NCBI GenBank assembly: GCA_900539325.1 | Contig: UQCC01000004.1 | Span: forward strand, 62,001-126,000 | DNA from: an uncultured Eubacterium sp. | GTDB taxonomy: Bacteria > Bacillota > Clostridia > Oscillospirales > Acutalibacteraceae | Direction: 5' to 3' | Length of the DNA stretch: 64,000 nucleotides | Shown here: positions 31,957-40,747 of the stretch, piece by piece | Layout: every line of letters starts with the position of its first letter | Position numbering within the stretch: position 1 is the stretch's first letter | Position numbers and translations under genes: made by a program | The notes under the pieces: generated by a model | Database searches by the model: none | The model's input: only the letters and a program-made list of their open reading frames with translations | Told to the model about the DNA's origin: nothing

Positions 31957-33378
31957 ATGACTTGGCAGGAAATATATCAATCAAAGCTTACAACAGCCGA
32001 AGAGGCAATCAAGCTAATTCATGACGGTGACAAGGTCGTAACAGGTTTTGCTTGCGGCGAACCTATACATATTGAGCGTGCGTTGGCAGCTCATTACAAG
32101 GACTACAAAGATGTTGAAATTGTAACAATGCTTACTCTTATTGAAAGCCCGTGGTCTATGCGAGAATTCAAGGGGCATATAAAACTCAACACTCTTTTTG
32201 CATCAAAGTCCACACGAGCAGGAATCAACAGCGGTGACAGCGAATTCACCACCTCTCATTTTTATGAGATTCCTGATATTATTCAAAATTATATTTGCCC
32301 GAGAGTGTCGATAGTTATGGTTTCTCCGCCTGATGAACACGGCTATGTTTCGTTTGGCACAACTGTTGACTACACAAAGGGTACAACCGATTATTGCGAA
32401 GTCGTTATTGCACAGGTTAACAAGTATATGCCTCGTACTTTCGGCAACAGCATAAAGCATGTTCGTGATTTTACCTGCTTTGTTGAGTTTGATGAAGCAC
32501 TTCCGGAAGTTGTCGGCGGTGCACTCAGCGAGGTTGATATGGAAATCGGCAAAAACTGTGCTTCTCTTATTAATGACGGTGACTGCCTGCAACTCGGTAT
32601 CGGCGGTATTCCAAATGCCGTGTGTCTCCAGCTTACCGATAAAAAGGATCTCGGACTTCACAGCGAGCTTGTTGGTGACGGCGTAGTTCCGCTCCTTGAA
32701 AGCGGTGTAATCAACAATAAGAAAAAGCAAACAAATGTCGGCAGAACAGTGCTTGGTGCGGCATTCGGTTCCAAAATTCTTTGTGATTATATCAATGACA
32801 ATCCGTCGGTTGAACTTCACCCGATTGATTATGTAAACAACCCTATTGAAATTGCTAAAAATGACAATATGGTGTCAATCAATTCTTGCTTGCAGATTGA
32901 CCTTTTGGGACAAGTTGTGTCCGATACAATCGGTCTTTCGCAGTTTTCTGCGGTAGGCGGTCAGGTTGACTTTGTCAGAGGTGCAACAATGTCAAAGGGC
33001 GGTCGCTCAATTATCGCCATGCCGGCAACTGCAAAGCACGGCACAGTGTCACGCATTGTTCCGCTTATTACGGAGGGCAGTGCCGTCACAACTCCGCGAA
33101 ATGATGTCAATTATGTTGTAACCGAATACGGCATCGCACAGCTTAAGGGCAAAACTCTTAAAGAGCGTGCAAAGGCACTTATCCGTATTGCACATCCGTC
33201 TTTCAGGCCGTACCTTATGGCGGAATATAAAAAGCGTTTTTCAGAAACTCCGTTTACAGAAGAAGAAATGAAAACCTTTAAAGACTCAATTGTGGAGAAA
33301 ATTCAAAGTGAAAGAGACAAATTTCATTCTACAATTGAACAGAAAATAGATAAAATCAAAGCAAAAGTTCAAGAATAA
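31957..33378 (+). CDS. Acetyl-CoA hydrolase/transferase family CoA-transferase (butyryl- or 4-hydroxybutyrate-CoA type)
   Basis: This 473-residue protein has both halves of the family: an N-domain with GDKVVTGFACGEPIHIERAL near residue 25 and VSPPDEHGYVSFG near 123, and a C-domain with LQLGIGGIPNAVC near 213, the catalytic-glutamate region GLHSELVGDGVVPLLESG near 233 and GGQVDFVRGA near 332. Such enzymes move CoA between acyl-CoA and acetate; in gut clostridia they release butyrate or activate 4-hydroxybutyrate. The length and no signal peptide fit. Which acyl group is used needs comparison with known But, Cat1 and AbfT proteins. It is followed by a stand-alone acyltransferase gene with its own promoter. 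Confidence 0.88.
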   Translation: MTWQEIYQSKLTTAEEAIKLIHDGDKVVTGFACGEPIHIERALAAHYKDYKDVEIVTMLTLIESPWSMREFKGHIKLNTLFASKSTRAGINSGDSEFTTSHFYEIPDIIQNYICPRVSIVMVSPPDEHGYVSFGTTVDYTKGTTDYCEVVIAQVNKYMPRTFGNSIKHVRDFTCFVEFDEALPEVVGGALSEVDMEIGKNCASLINDGDCLQLGIGGIPNAVCLQLTDKKDLGLHSELVGDGVVPLLESGVINNKKKQTNVGRTVLGAAFGSKILCDYINDNPSVELHPIDYVNNPIEIAKNDNMVSINSCLQIDLLGQVVSDTIGLSQFSAVGGQVDFVRGATMSKGGRSIIAMPATAKHGTVSRIVPLITEGSAVTTPRNDVNYVVTEYGIAQLKGKTLKERAKALIRIAHPSFRPYLMAEYKKRFSETPFTEEEMKTFKDSIVEKIQSERDKFHSTIEQKIDKIKAKVQE

Positions 33379-33441
33379 ATACACAGCACAGATGAAATCT
33401 TAATTTTTTATTAAATTTATCTGTGCTATTGTTGTGTATTT
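33377..33441. repeat. Inverted repeat overlapping the next promoter
   Basis: AAATACACA-GCACAGAT (33377-33393) is matched by ATCTGTGC (33419-33426) and TGTGTATTT (33433-33441), with six unpaired bases on the right side and a 25-base loop. The right arm contains the -35 box of the downstream promoter. There is no clear T tract, so it is not a standard terminator. Confidence 0.5.
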
Positions 33442-33460
33442 ATATATTTAGTGATATAAT
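33432..33460 (+). promoter_or_regulatory. Promoter of the E2-like acyltransferase gene
   Basis: TTGTGT (33432-33437), 17 bp ending TGA, TATAAT (33455-33460); extended -10. Confidence 0.65.
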
Positions 33461-33507
33461 GTACATACTTTTACAGATAACAAACTTTAGATAAAAAGGA
33501 GAAAGAC

Positions 33508-34413
33508 ATGGCACTTACTAAATCCACCCATTTCGGTATTGCGAGAAAAATCGTGTCGAATATGACTGCTCAAAGCTGGGAGGAAATTCCACATGCCGGA
33601 TTGGTTTACGAGCCTGAGGTTACTGCTTTTCTTGCGGAATGTAAAAAGCTTAACGAGGGTTGCACGGATAAATCAAAGAAGATTACAATCAATACAGTTA
33701 TGATAAAAGTTATTTGTGAGGGACTCAAAGTAGCACCTAAGATGAATGCTCACCTTGAATTTAACCGCAAACTTGTTCGTGGTTGCCTCCACGAGTTTGA
33801 CCATGTTGATGTTTCTATGCCGGCACTTTTGCCAAACGGCGAGATGATGACACTCAATATGCACGATATGGGCAACAAAACTCTCACGGAAATGACTGCC
33901 GCTATTCATGACAGCTTGCGCAGAGCAAGCAATACCGACCTCAACGAAGTTATGTATGAGGTTTCACTTGACAACACTCTTCAAGGCTTGAAGGAGGGCA
34001 AGATTCTTCAGGCTATTCGCCGTCTTTACGGTTCAAAGACAGGCAAGCATAAAGTAAAAACTCTTTCGGGTCAGGCAAAGAAGGATTATTATTCTATTCC
34101 AACAACCGAAAGACTTACAAAGCACGATATTGAACAGGGTACAATCACAATTTCAAACCTCGGCTCAATCAAGCGTGATTTTAAAGGCTCATGTACACTT
34201 CTTGAGATTATCCCACCGCAGGTTATTGCCATTGCAATCAATTCAACACAGCAAAAGCCTATTGTTGTTGACGGTGAAATAAAGGTTGGCACAGTTATGC
34301 CTCTTTCAATCTGTATGGACCACAGAGCACTCGATTACGGCGATGTTGTTCCGTTCTTCAACAAACTTGATGAGATTTTTGCTCACCCTGAAATTATCCA
34401 AACTTGGAAATAA
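33508..34413 (+). CDS. Stand-alone 2-oxoacid dehydrogenase E2-type acyltransferase domain
   Basis: The 301 residues form only the catalytic domain of a lipoate acyltransferase (chloramphenicol-acetyltransferase fold): INTVMIKVICEGLKVAPKMN near 64, DVSMPALLPNGEMM near 105, GTITISNLGSIKRDF near 210 and the C-terminal active-site segment with His272 and Asp276. Lipoyl and E1/E3-binding domains are absent, and no E1 or E3 gene is nearby. The usual HxxxDG reads HRALDY, with Tyr in place of Gly. It may acylate a free thiol or amine, or work with a lipoyl protein elsewhere; the CoA-transferase just upstream suggests an acyl-CoA link. AAAGGAG precedes the ATG. A terminator follows. Confidence 0.82.
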   Translation: MALTKSTHFGIARKIVSNMTAQSWEEIPHAGLVYEPEVTAFLAECKKLNEGCTDKSKKITINTVMIKVICEGLKVAPKMNAHLEFNRKLVRGCLHEFDHVDVSMPALLPNGEMMTLNMHDMGNKTLTEMTAAIHDSLRRASNTDLNEVMYEVSLDNTLQGLKEGKILQAIRRLYGSKTGKHKVKTLSGQAKKDYYSIPTTERLTKHDIEQGTITISNLGSIKRDFKGSCTLLEIIPPQVIAIAINSTQQKPIVVDGEIKVGTVMPLSICMDHRALDYGDVVPFFNKLDEIFAHPEIIQTWK

Positions 34414-34422
34414 AAACCAACG

Positions 34423-34452
34423 AAAACCGCAAACGATTGTTTGCGGTTTTTT
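34423..34452. terminator. Terminator between convergent E2-like and DUF4363 genes
   Basis: AAAACCGCAAAC pairs perfectly with GTTTGCGGTTTT around GATT, with TTC and T runs. Confidence 0.9.
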
Positions 34453-34458
34453 CTTGCG

Positions 34459-34785
34459 CTAAAAAATGTTTGAAAGTGTAATTCTTTGGTTCTCGTGGTA
34501 TGCGTAGGTAAGCGCTCGTATTTCTGCGAGAGCCTCTTTTTGTTTTTCACCGCTTTTGCTGTTTAACTGTTCAATGCTCACTGCCAAATCGTCCACCATA
34601 TCGTGCTCCGAAAAAATATAAATTGTGTCGTTCTTTTTGTCCCATAACTTCTTTATGCCGTCGGCGTCCTCGTGTTCGGTCATATACACCATCTTGTCGC
34701 AAAAATCTTCAATATATATCTGCTCGTATGTGCAAATCCCTGCCGATATAATCAACAAAACAACTGCTATCCAAATTTTTTTCAT
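34459..34785 (-). CDS. DUF4363-family small membrane-anchored protein
   Basis: A 108-residue protein with an N-terminal hydrophobic helix (IWIAVVLLIISAGICTYEQ) and an otherwise helical soluble part outside the membrane. It fits DUF4363, a family of unknown function found in spore-forming Clostridia, usually beside a DUF421 gene, as here. Its ATG overlaps the DUF421 stop by four bases. The pair lies divergent from the germination operon. A sporulation link is suggested by context only. Confidence 0.7.
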   Translation of the reverse strand: MKKIWIAVVLLIISAGICTYEQIYIEDFCDKMVYMTEHEDADGIKKLWDKKNDTIYIFSEHDMVDDLAVSIEQLNSKSGEKQKEALAEIRALTYAYHENQRITLSNIF

Positions 34786-35456
34786 TGTTCATCCTTCTTT
34801 ACTATATATGTCGTTCCGTCACTTTTGACGGTCATTACAAGAATGTTTTCAACCTGTTCGTTGTTTGACACGGCAAGCAGTTTTATTTCATTTTCTCCGA
34901 TGTTTACATTGCCAAAGCAGTCTGTTACCGCCTTGCCGTCTATTACAACGGTTATCGGCACTTCCGCCTGCGATGCTTTTATTCCCGCATCGCTCGGGGT
35001 CAGCGGAGCATACTCGGACTTCTTCTGAACAGATACAACTCCGTTTGTTTCTACTATTGCATTTGCAACCTGCGAAATGTCAAACACTCCCGCCTGCCTG
35101 ACTGCGTCTGTGAGGTCGTCTGTCGTAAAGCGTAATTTTGTAAGTTCTTTTTGCTGAATTATTCCGTCCTTGATGATAAATCTCGGTTTGCCTTTTATCA
35201 ATGACCTGAATTTAATTGATTTCATTGAAAGCGTTGAATTTATGATTTCAAAGCTGATGAATATTGCAATCGGTATCAGCGAATTTGCAAGCGGCATACC
35301 GTTGTTTTCAAGCGGAACGGTTGCAACCGCACTGATAAGTATGGTTATAACAAGCTCTTGCGGATTCAATTCGCCAACCTGTCGCTTGCCCATAATTCGC
35401 ACCGATACCGTTATAAAAATGTAAATAATTACAGCTCTTAACAATGTAATAGACAT
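34782..35456 (-). CDS. DUF421 (YetF-family) membrane protein
   Basis: The 224-residue protein has three membrane helices (about 5-80) containing VRIMGKRQVGELNPQELVI, the DUF421 hallmark, then a cytoplasmic alpha/beta domain with GKPRFIIKDGIIQ and the conserved LTKLRFTTDDLTDAVRQAGV. Relatives include Bacillus YetF and YdfS and clostridial proteins of the sporulation regulon; molecular function is unknown. It is coupled to the DUF4363 gene by a four-base overlap and is divergent from gerAA, 75 bases away. Confidence 0.88.
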   Translation of the reverse strand: MSITLLRAVIIYIFITVSVRIMGKRQVGELNPQELVITILISAVATVPLENNGMPLANSLIPIAIFISFEIINSTLSMKSIKFRSLIKGKPRFIIKDGIIQQKELTKLRFTTDDLTDAVRQAGVFDISQVANAIVETNGVVSVQKKSEYAPLTPSDAGIKASQAEVPITVVIDGKAVTDCFGNVNIGENEIKLLAVSNNEQVENILVMTVKSDGTTYIVKKDEQ

Positions 35457-35531
35457 ACAATCACCATAAATAATTTAACCTTAAAAATGAATAATATACA
35501 CAATGCTTTTCATAATAAAAGTGGTGATATT

Positions 35532-36986
35532 ATGTCAAATTTGTTTGATGATTACGAACTTAATCTTTTAACATTTAAAGACGATTTTAAAAATTCGTCC
35601 GACTTTCTGCTTAAAGAACTTCAATGTAAAAACGGCAAAATGTTTCTTGCCTGTATGGACGGACTTGTTAATTCGTTGTTGCTCAGTCAAATGATTGTTG
35701 AGCCGATTTGTGATTTTGACAAAAAATGCGAAACTCCGAGAGAATATCTTGAACTTTTGCAAACTCAAATTGTCCGTTGCCCCGAACAAAATGAAGTGAC
35801 AACATTTGATGATGCTTATTATTACCTTATGTCGGGCTTTGCCGTTGTTGTGGTTGAGGGGTGCTCAACCGCACTTGTATTCGGTGTGCAGGGCTGGAAC
35901 AGACGAAATACCGACGAGCCTTCAACCGAGGCAAATGTAAGAGGTGCAAAGGAGTGTTTTGTTGAAACGCTTAATGATAACAAAGCACTTCTTCGCAAAA
36001 GATTAAAGACATATCATTTGAAGCAAAAACAGTTGAGCCTTGGCAGCAGTGCACGCACGCCTGTTGCGATTTGTTATATTGACAACAGGGCAGATATGGC
36101 TATTGTTGATGAGGTTGAAAAACGACTGAAAGGGGCAAATTTCAATACGGTTCTTGATTACGGCGAGTTGTTGCCGTTTCTTGATACGGATATAAAAAGC
36201 TTTTTTTCATGTGTGGGTTCAACCGAACGCCCGGATGTTTTGGCTTCAAAACTTCTTGAGGGCAGAGTTGCCGTTATGGTTGAGGGCACGCCTTTTGTAA
36301 TGTACACTCCTTATCTGTTTTCCGACAGCTTTTCGTCACTTGACGATTACGACAATCCGCCGTTTTATTCAAGTTTTATGCGGCTTTTAAAATACGGAGC
36401 GTTTATAGTTTCGGTGTTTTTGCCGGGGCTGCTTGTAGCCGTCGGCACTTTTCATCAGGAGCTTATCCCGTCAAATCTGTTGTTTTTGATTGCTGAAAAT
36501 GAGGCTACAACACCGTTTACTTTAACCGTAGAGGCTGTGTTTGTACATCTTTTGTATGAGATAATGCGAGAGGCAGGACTGCGATTGCCCGAAAGTATAG
36601 GTCACGCAGTATCCATTATCGGTGCAATCGTTATAGGTGATGCCGCCGTTTCGGCAGGGTTAATCGGTGCACCTATGCTTATCGTTGTTGCCGGCACCGC
36701 AATATCTTCTTATGTTGTTTATCCGCTTTATGAGAGTATGGCTTTGATAAGAATTTTGTTTATTATAGTTGGCGGATTGTTCGGAATTTACGGTTTAATG
36801 CTCGGTGCGGCGATGCTGTTTTGCAATATTTGTGCACTTAATCCTTACGGCGTGCCGTATTCCTCACCGTGGTCACCGCTTACCAAAAAGTCGCTTATTG
36901 ATGTTTTGTTCCGTGGCGGATGGCGTAAACTTGCAAAACGCAAGGTAAGAGTAAATCATTTGGAGGGAGTGTCGCTTGATGATTAA
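35532..36986 (+). CDS. Spore germination protein GerAA (germinant receptor A subunit)
   Basis: A 484-residue GerA-type A subunit. The N-terminal 270 residues form the soluble domain (GCSTALVFGVQGWNRRNTDEP near 115, where the conserved W-x-R-R appears, and VCYIDN-like AICYIDNRADMAIVDEV near 180). Then about five membrane spans follow, with the conserved TPFTLTVEAVFVHLLYEIMREAG region near 337 and IGHAVSIIGAIVIGDAAV near 366. It forms, with GerAB and GerAC, the spore inner-membrane receptor for nutrients. I start at ATG 35532 over an upstream in-frame codon. It opens the operon gerAA-AB-AC with overlapping genes. Confidence 0.92.
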   Translation: MSNLFDDYELNLLTFKDDFKNSSDFLLKELQCKNGKMFLACMDGLVNSLLLSQMIVEPICDFDKKCETPREYLELLQTQIVRCPEQNEVTTFDDAYYYLMSGFAVVVVEGCSTALVFGVQGWNRRNTDEPSTEANVRGAKECFVETLNDNKALLRKRLKTYHLKQKQLSLGSSARTPVAICYIDNRADMAIVDEVEKRLKGANFNTVLDYGELLPFLDTDIKSFFSCVGSTERPDVLASKLLEGRVAVMVEGTPFVMYTPYLFSDSFSSLDDYDNPPFYSSFMRLLKYGAFIVSVFLPGLLVAVGTFHQELIPSNLLFLIAENEATTPFTLTVEAVFVHLLYEIMREAGLRLPESIGHAVSIIGAIVIGDAAVSAGLIGAPMLIVVAGTAISSYVVYPLYESMALIRILFIIVGGLFGIYGLMLGAAMLFCNICALNPYGVPYSSPWSPLTKKSLIDVLFRGGWRKLAKRKVRVNHLEGVSLDD

Positions 36987-38022
36987 CGCCAAACGAGGCA
37001 AAATTTCACCTAAACAACTGTTTTTTATGCTTTTTGTGTCGAGGCTTGTTGTGTCGCTTACCTATATTCAGGCGGTAACTGTTGGCAGATTTGACAGCGA
37101 TGTTCCTATAAGTTTTGCCTTGTCGCTTCCGCTGACCTGTCTTATGTCAGTCCCTGCCGTGATGTGCGTAAAAAGGAAAAAATCACCGCTTTCAAATTCG
37201 GTGATTAGCATGCTGTATTTGCTGTTTTTTCTGTTTTTTTCTTCGCTCACGGTGGGCAGATTTGCATATTTTGCCACAACAAAAATGAATCCCGAAAGTC
37301 CGATGGTTATGTTTATTGCTCTTGCGTTTGTCGCCGCCTGCTACGGTGCGTATTTGGGGCTTGAACCGCTCGGCAGATTTGCGTCGTTTTGCGGTGCTCT
37401 GCTTACTGTGGTTATTGCCGTTGTTTTGATTTTTAATGTTAAAAATTTTGAATTCGTTAATCTTTTTCCCGTGCTTCAAGACGGTGCAAAACACATAGTG
37501 ATGAACACATTTTTGTTCACCTGCAATTCGATTGAGCCCGTGCTTTTGCTCTCGCTGTATGACAAAATAAACGGCGACTGCGTAAAACCGTATTTTTCGG
37601 GCGTTGCCTGTGCGTATCTCGGTGTGTTTTTGCTTCTCCTTTTCTGCTGCGGAGTCCTCGGCAACAGTGCCGATTTGCAGTCTTTTCCGATATTTACGCT
37701 TTTTCAAACCGCTTCGATAAACGATATGTCAAGGCTTGATATTCTTCACACTTCGTTTTGGATTTTTGCCGTGTTTCTCAAAACCGCCGTGCTGTTGTTT
37801 TGTGCAAGCTCAATCTTAAAAAAATACAGCCATAAAAACAAAGTGCTTGTATTCGGAACAACGGCTTTTTTGGGTGCTGTGATTATGAATGAAGTTTTCG
37901 GTATGAAAATGACAGAAATATCAAAAACCGTAACGGTTGCGATGTTTGTTTTGCTTGCTTTTGTTATTCCGATTTTTACCTTGATTTTTAATAGGAGTGA
38001 TGATGTTGAAAAAGGTGCTTAG
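36979..38022 (+). CDS. Spore germination protein GerAB (B subunit)
   Basis: A 347-residue hydrophobic protein with about ten membrane segments, the APC-transporter-like B subunit of germinant receptors, thought to hold the nutrient pocket. Family marks include SPKQLFFMLFVSRLVVS near the start and ILHTSFWIFAVFLKTAVLL near 255. The start at ATG 36979 lies within the end of gerAA (8-base overlap); a TTG one codon earlier is nearer to GGAGGG and is equally possible. It overlaps gerAC by 20 bases. Confidence 0.88.
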   Translation: MINAKRGKISPKQLFFMLFVSRLVVSLTYIQAVTVGRFDSDVPISFALSLPLTCLMSVPAVMCVKRKKSPLSNSVISMLYLLFFLFFSSLTVGRFAYFATTKMNPESPMVMFIALAFVAACYGAYLGLEPLGRFASFCGALLTVVIAVVLIFNVKNFEFVNLFPVLQDGAKHIVMNTFLFTCNSIEPVLLLSLYDKINGDCVKPYFSGVACAYLGVFLLLLFCCGVLGNSADLQSFPIFTLFQTASINDMSRLDILHTSFWIFAVFLKTAVLLFCASSILKKYSHKNKVLVFGTTAFLGAVIMNEVFGMKMTEISKTVTVAMFVLLAFVIPIFTLIFNRSDDVEKGA

Positions 38023-39121
38023 CGTAATTTTGGCTGTCCTTTGTATTGTTGCGTTTTTTTCGGGTTGCAGCGACAGTCTGTCCGATATGTCGGTTGCACA
38101 AGGCGTAGGAGTGGATAAAACGGGCGATAAGGTTAAGGTGTCCGTGCAGTATCTTGATTTGACAAAGGGCAGCGGCACAACCGATAATTTGGGCGAAAAC
38201 ATAACCTCTGTTGCGTTTGGTACGGCAGGAAACATCAGCAAAGCCGTTTCGAGAACCTCGGCAAATATTTCAAGTCCTGTGTTTTTCGGGCAAAACAAGG
38301 TTATCGTTTTCGGTGACGATTATGCAAAAAACGGACTTTCAAATGTAGTTGATTATACTTTGCGTGCGGTTGACAGCCGCCCCGATGTGTTTGTTGCAAT
38401 GAGCAAAACCACAGCCGAGGATGTTATCAATTCATCCGAAAACAAGGCAAAAGTGCCTGCTCAGGATATTTACGATATGCTCAAAACCGGTGAAAAGACA
38501 GGGCTTTCCTGTGCCGTAACCGTCAAGGATTTGCAAAACAGCTTTTTGTCCGAAACTTCGGATGTTTATCTTCCCGTGTTATCCGTAAAGGACGATAAAA
38601 CAAGACTTGACGGCATCGGAATTTTCAGCAAAGGAAAATATGTAAAAACTCTGAGCAGTGCCGAAACACTCGGTTTTTTGCTTGTAAACAACAAGGTTAA
38701 AAGTGCCACCGTAATTCTTAATGATAAGAAATACGGCAAGGTCGGCATGGAAATTACAGATGTTAAGGTTAAAAATATGGCGTTTTATGATAACGGAGTT
38801 AATTTCCGTTCTGCCGTAAGTTTTGATATTAACTTAAATGATACTCAAAAAGGCATTGCCGCAAAGCTTGACGATGAGGATACAGAAAGACTTAAAAAAC
38901 TTGCTAAAATAAAAGTTAATACTTTGTGCCGAAATGCCGTAAAAGCCTGTTTTGAAAGTAAGTCCGACCCATTTTTTGCAGGCAAACTGCTTTCAAGATA
39001 CAGCTATGCTTATTATAAAAAACACAGTAAAAACTGGCGTAACGAGTTGTCGAATGTTAAGGTGTCTGTCACCGTTTCGCCTAAATTTAATTTGGTTAAC
39101 GGCAACTATACAAGAAAGTAA
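38003..39121 (+). CDS. Spore germination lipoprotein GerAC (C subunit)
   Basis: A 372-residue protein starting with a lipoprotein signal: a basic MLKKV, then a hydrophobic run ending AFFSGC with Cys22 as the lipidation site. After it comes VAQGVGVDKTGDKVKVSVQY, the opening of the Ger(x)C N-domain, and the PDVFVAMSKTTAEDVI segment near 128. The C-terminal part (from about 215) is the second GerC domain. It is the last gene of the receptor operon. Three possible start codons lie together; ATG 38003 is best spaced from AGGAG. A short opposite-strand frame overlaps its last 16 bases. Confidence 0.9.
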   Translation: MLKKVLSVILAVLCIVAFFSGCSDSLSDMSVAQGVGVDKTGDKVKVSVQYLDLTKGSGTTDNLGENITSVAFGTAGNISKAVSRTSANISSPVFFGQNKVIVFGDDYAKNGLSNVVDYTLRAVDSRPDVFVAMSKTTAEDVINSSENKAKVPAQDIYDMLKTGEKTGLSCAVTVKDLQNSFLSETSDVYLPVLSVKDDKTRLDGIGIFSKGKYVKTLSSAETLGFLLVNNKVKSATVILNDKKYGKVGMEITDVKVKNMAFYDNGVNFRSAVSFDINLNDTQKGIAAKLDDEDTERLKKLAKIKVNTLCRNAVKACFESKSDPFFAGKLLSRYSYAYYKKHSKNWRNELSNVKVSVTVSPKFNLVNGNYTRK

Positions 39122-39243
39122 ACGCAGGAGTTAAACAGAGTTACAAGTTCATTGCCGTTTGATGCCGGTTTTATCAGCGTAATCATCGGCAGTAACAGCG
39201 TTGTTAAAAAGATTATGGCAAACAATATCATTGCTCTTTTCAC
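39106..39243 (-). CDS. 45-residue membrane peptide, possible spoIID-like N-terminal remnant
   Basis: Minus-strand frame from GTG 39243 to TAG 39106, with GGAGAG six bases before the start. The product opens KRAMILFAIIFLTTLLLPMIT, a basic start and one hydrophobic helix ending in Leu-Leu-Pro, then LIKPASNGNELVTLFNS before the stop. That is how SpoIID-type sporulation proteins begin, but those continue for about 300 residues, so this would be a decayed remnant or an unrelated small membrane protein. It runs convergently into gerAC and overlaps its end. The low-to-moderate confidence rests on ribosome site plus membrane pattern. Confidence 0.4.
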   Translation of the reverse strand: MKRAMILFAIIFLTTLLLPMITLIKPASNGNELVTLFNSCVYFLV

Positions 39244-39255
39244 GGTACACTCTCC

Positions 39256-39284
39256 TTGACATAAATTTTATTATTTAGTATAAT
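39256..39284 (+). promoter_or_regulatory. Consensus promoter of citrate synthase
   Basis: TTGACA (39256-39261), 17 bp, TATAAT (39279-39284). The leader is about 65 bases. Confidence 0.85.
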
Positions 39285-39354
39285 ATATTTTAAAAATGGT
39301 TTTTTATGCATTGCATATAACCGTATTCTGAATTTATCGAAAGGAGAAGTTAAG

Positions 39355-40722
39355 ATGGGCACACAATATATTTCATCAGTTTCTCAGAATTATATTTCAG
39401 GTTTGTGCGGCGAACTTGAAAAGAATAACAGTATTAAACCCGGCGATTTTCAAAAATATCGTGTAAAACGCGGACTTCGTAACCCTGACGGTACAGGCGT
39501 TATGGCAGGTCTTTCTCATGTTTCGTCCGTTGAGGGTTATTATATTCTTGATAACGAGCGTATCCCTAAAGAGGGTAAACTCTCATATCGAGGTTATGAC
39601 ATTAAAGATATAATCGCCGATTGCGTAGCCGATGACAGATTCGGTTTTGAAGAGGTCGTTTGGCTTCTTATTTTCGGCAGTCTGCCGTCAAAGGATCAAA
39701 TTGCGGAAATCAGAGAGGTCCTCGGTAAAAGCCGAGCTTTGCCCGATGAATTTATCGAAGACATGATTATGAAGCATCCGTCAAAGGATATTATGAATAA
39801 GATGGCACGCTGTGTTATGAGTCTTTATTCTTATGACGAAAATCCGGATGATATTTCAACGCCTAATGTCCTTCGTCAGTCGCTTCAACTTATTGCACAG
39901 TTTCCTACAATGATGAACTCGGCATATCAAATCAAGCGCAGAGCGTTTTATAACAAGTCGATGTATCTTCATCCTATCAAACCGGAACTTTCAACCGCAG
40001 AGTCGATTTTGCGTCTTCTTCGCTCAGACAAGCAGTACACCGATGAGGAAGCAAAACTTCTTGATATTTGCCTTATGATTCACGCAGACCACGGCGGTGG
40101 TAACAACTCAACATTTTCCACCCGTGTGCTCACATCAAGCGGCACGGATACATATTCCGCAATCACGGCAGGTCTCGGCTCTCTCAAAGGTCCCCGTCAC
40201 GGCGGAGCTAACATCAAGGTTGCTCACCAAATGGAATATATTATGGAAAATCTTGATGATTCAACAGATGACAAACAAGTCAGAGATATGCTTGCAAGAA
40301 TTATGAAAAAAGAAGCAGGCGACGGTTCGGGACTTATATACGGTATGGGTCATGCTGTTTACACACTTTCCGACCCAAGAGCCGTTATTCTTAAAAGAAG
40401 TGCCAAAAAGCTTGCTTTTGACCACGGCTTTGAAAAGGAATTTATGACTCTTGACGCTATTGAGCGTCTTACTCCGCAGGTATTTGCCGAAATTAAGGGA
40501 GTGGAAAAGCCTATGTGTGCAAATGTCGATTTGTACAGCGGACTTGTTTACAGAGTTCTCGGTATTCCCGAAGATTTGTATACTCCGCTTTTTGCAACGG
40601 CAAGAGTTGCGGGTTGGTGTGCTCACAGACTTGAGGAGCTTACCACATCATCAAAGATTATGCGTCCTGCATACAAGAGCGTAACAAAGTACAGAGCATA
40701 TACTCCTTTGAGTAAACGCTGA
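39355..40722 (+). CDS. gltA: Citrate synthase
   Basis: This 455-residue enzyme condenses acetyl-CoA and oxaloacetate. The catalytic set is visible: MIHADHGGGNNSTFSTRV near residue 244 (first His), GLGSLKGPRHGGANIKV near 270 and GMGHAVYTLSDPRAVIL near 326 (second His and Asp), with RVAGWCAHRLEE near 415. An N-terminal extension of about 50 residues before GVMAGLSHVSSVEGYYI is typical of the clostridial type II form. In a fermentative anaerobe it supplies 2-oxoglutarate for glutamate synthesis via a partial TCA branch. GAAAGGAG precedes the ATG. Aconitase and isocitrate dehydrogenase genes are not adjacent. Confidence 0.95.
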   Translation: MGTQYISSVSQNYISGLCGELEKNNSIKPGDFQKYRVKRGLRNPDGTGVMAGLSHVSSVEGYYILDNERIPKEGKLSYRGYDIKDIIADCVADDRFGFEEVVWLLIFGSLPSKDQIAEIREVLGKSRALPDEFIEDMIMKHPSKDIMNKMARCVMSLYSYDENPDDISTPNVLRQSLQLIAQFPTMMNSAYQIKRRAFYNKSMYLHPIKPELSTAESILRLLRSDKQYTDEEAKLLDICLMIHADHGGGNNSTFSTRVLTSSGTDTYSAITAGLGSLKGPRHGGANIKVAHQMEYIMENLDDSTDDKQVRDMLARIMKKEAGDGSGLIYGMGHAVYTLSDPRAVILKRSAKKLAFDHGFEKEFMTLDAIERLTPQVFAEIKGVEKPMCANVDLYSGLVYRVLGIPEDLYTPLFATARVAGWCAHRLEELTTSSKIMRPAYKSVTKYRAYTPLSKR

Positions 40723-40747
40723 TTTTTATACGAAACGGGGGAGAAGA

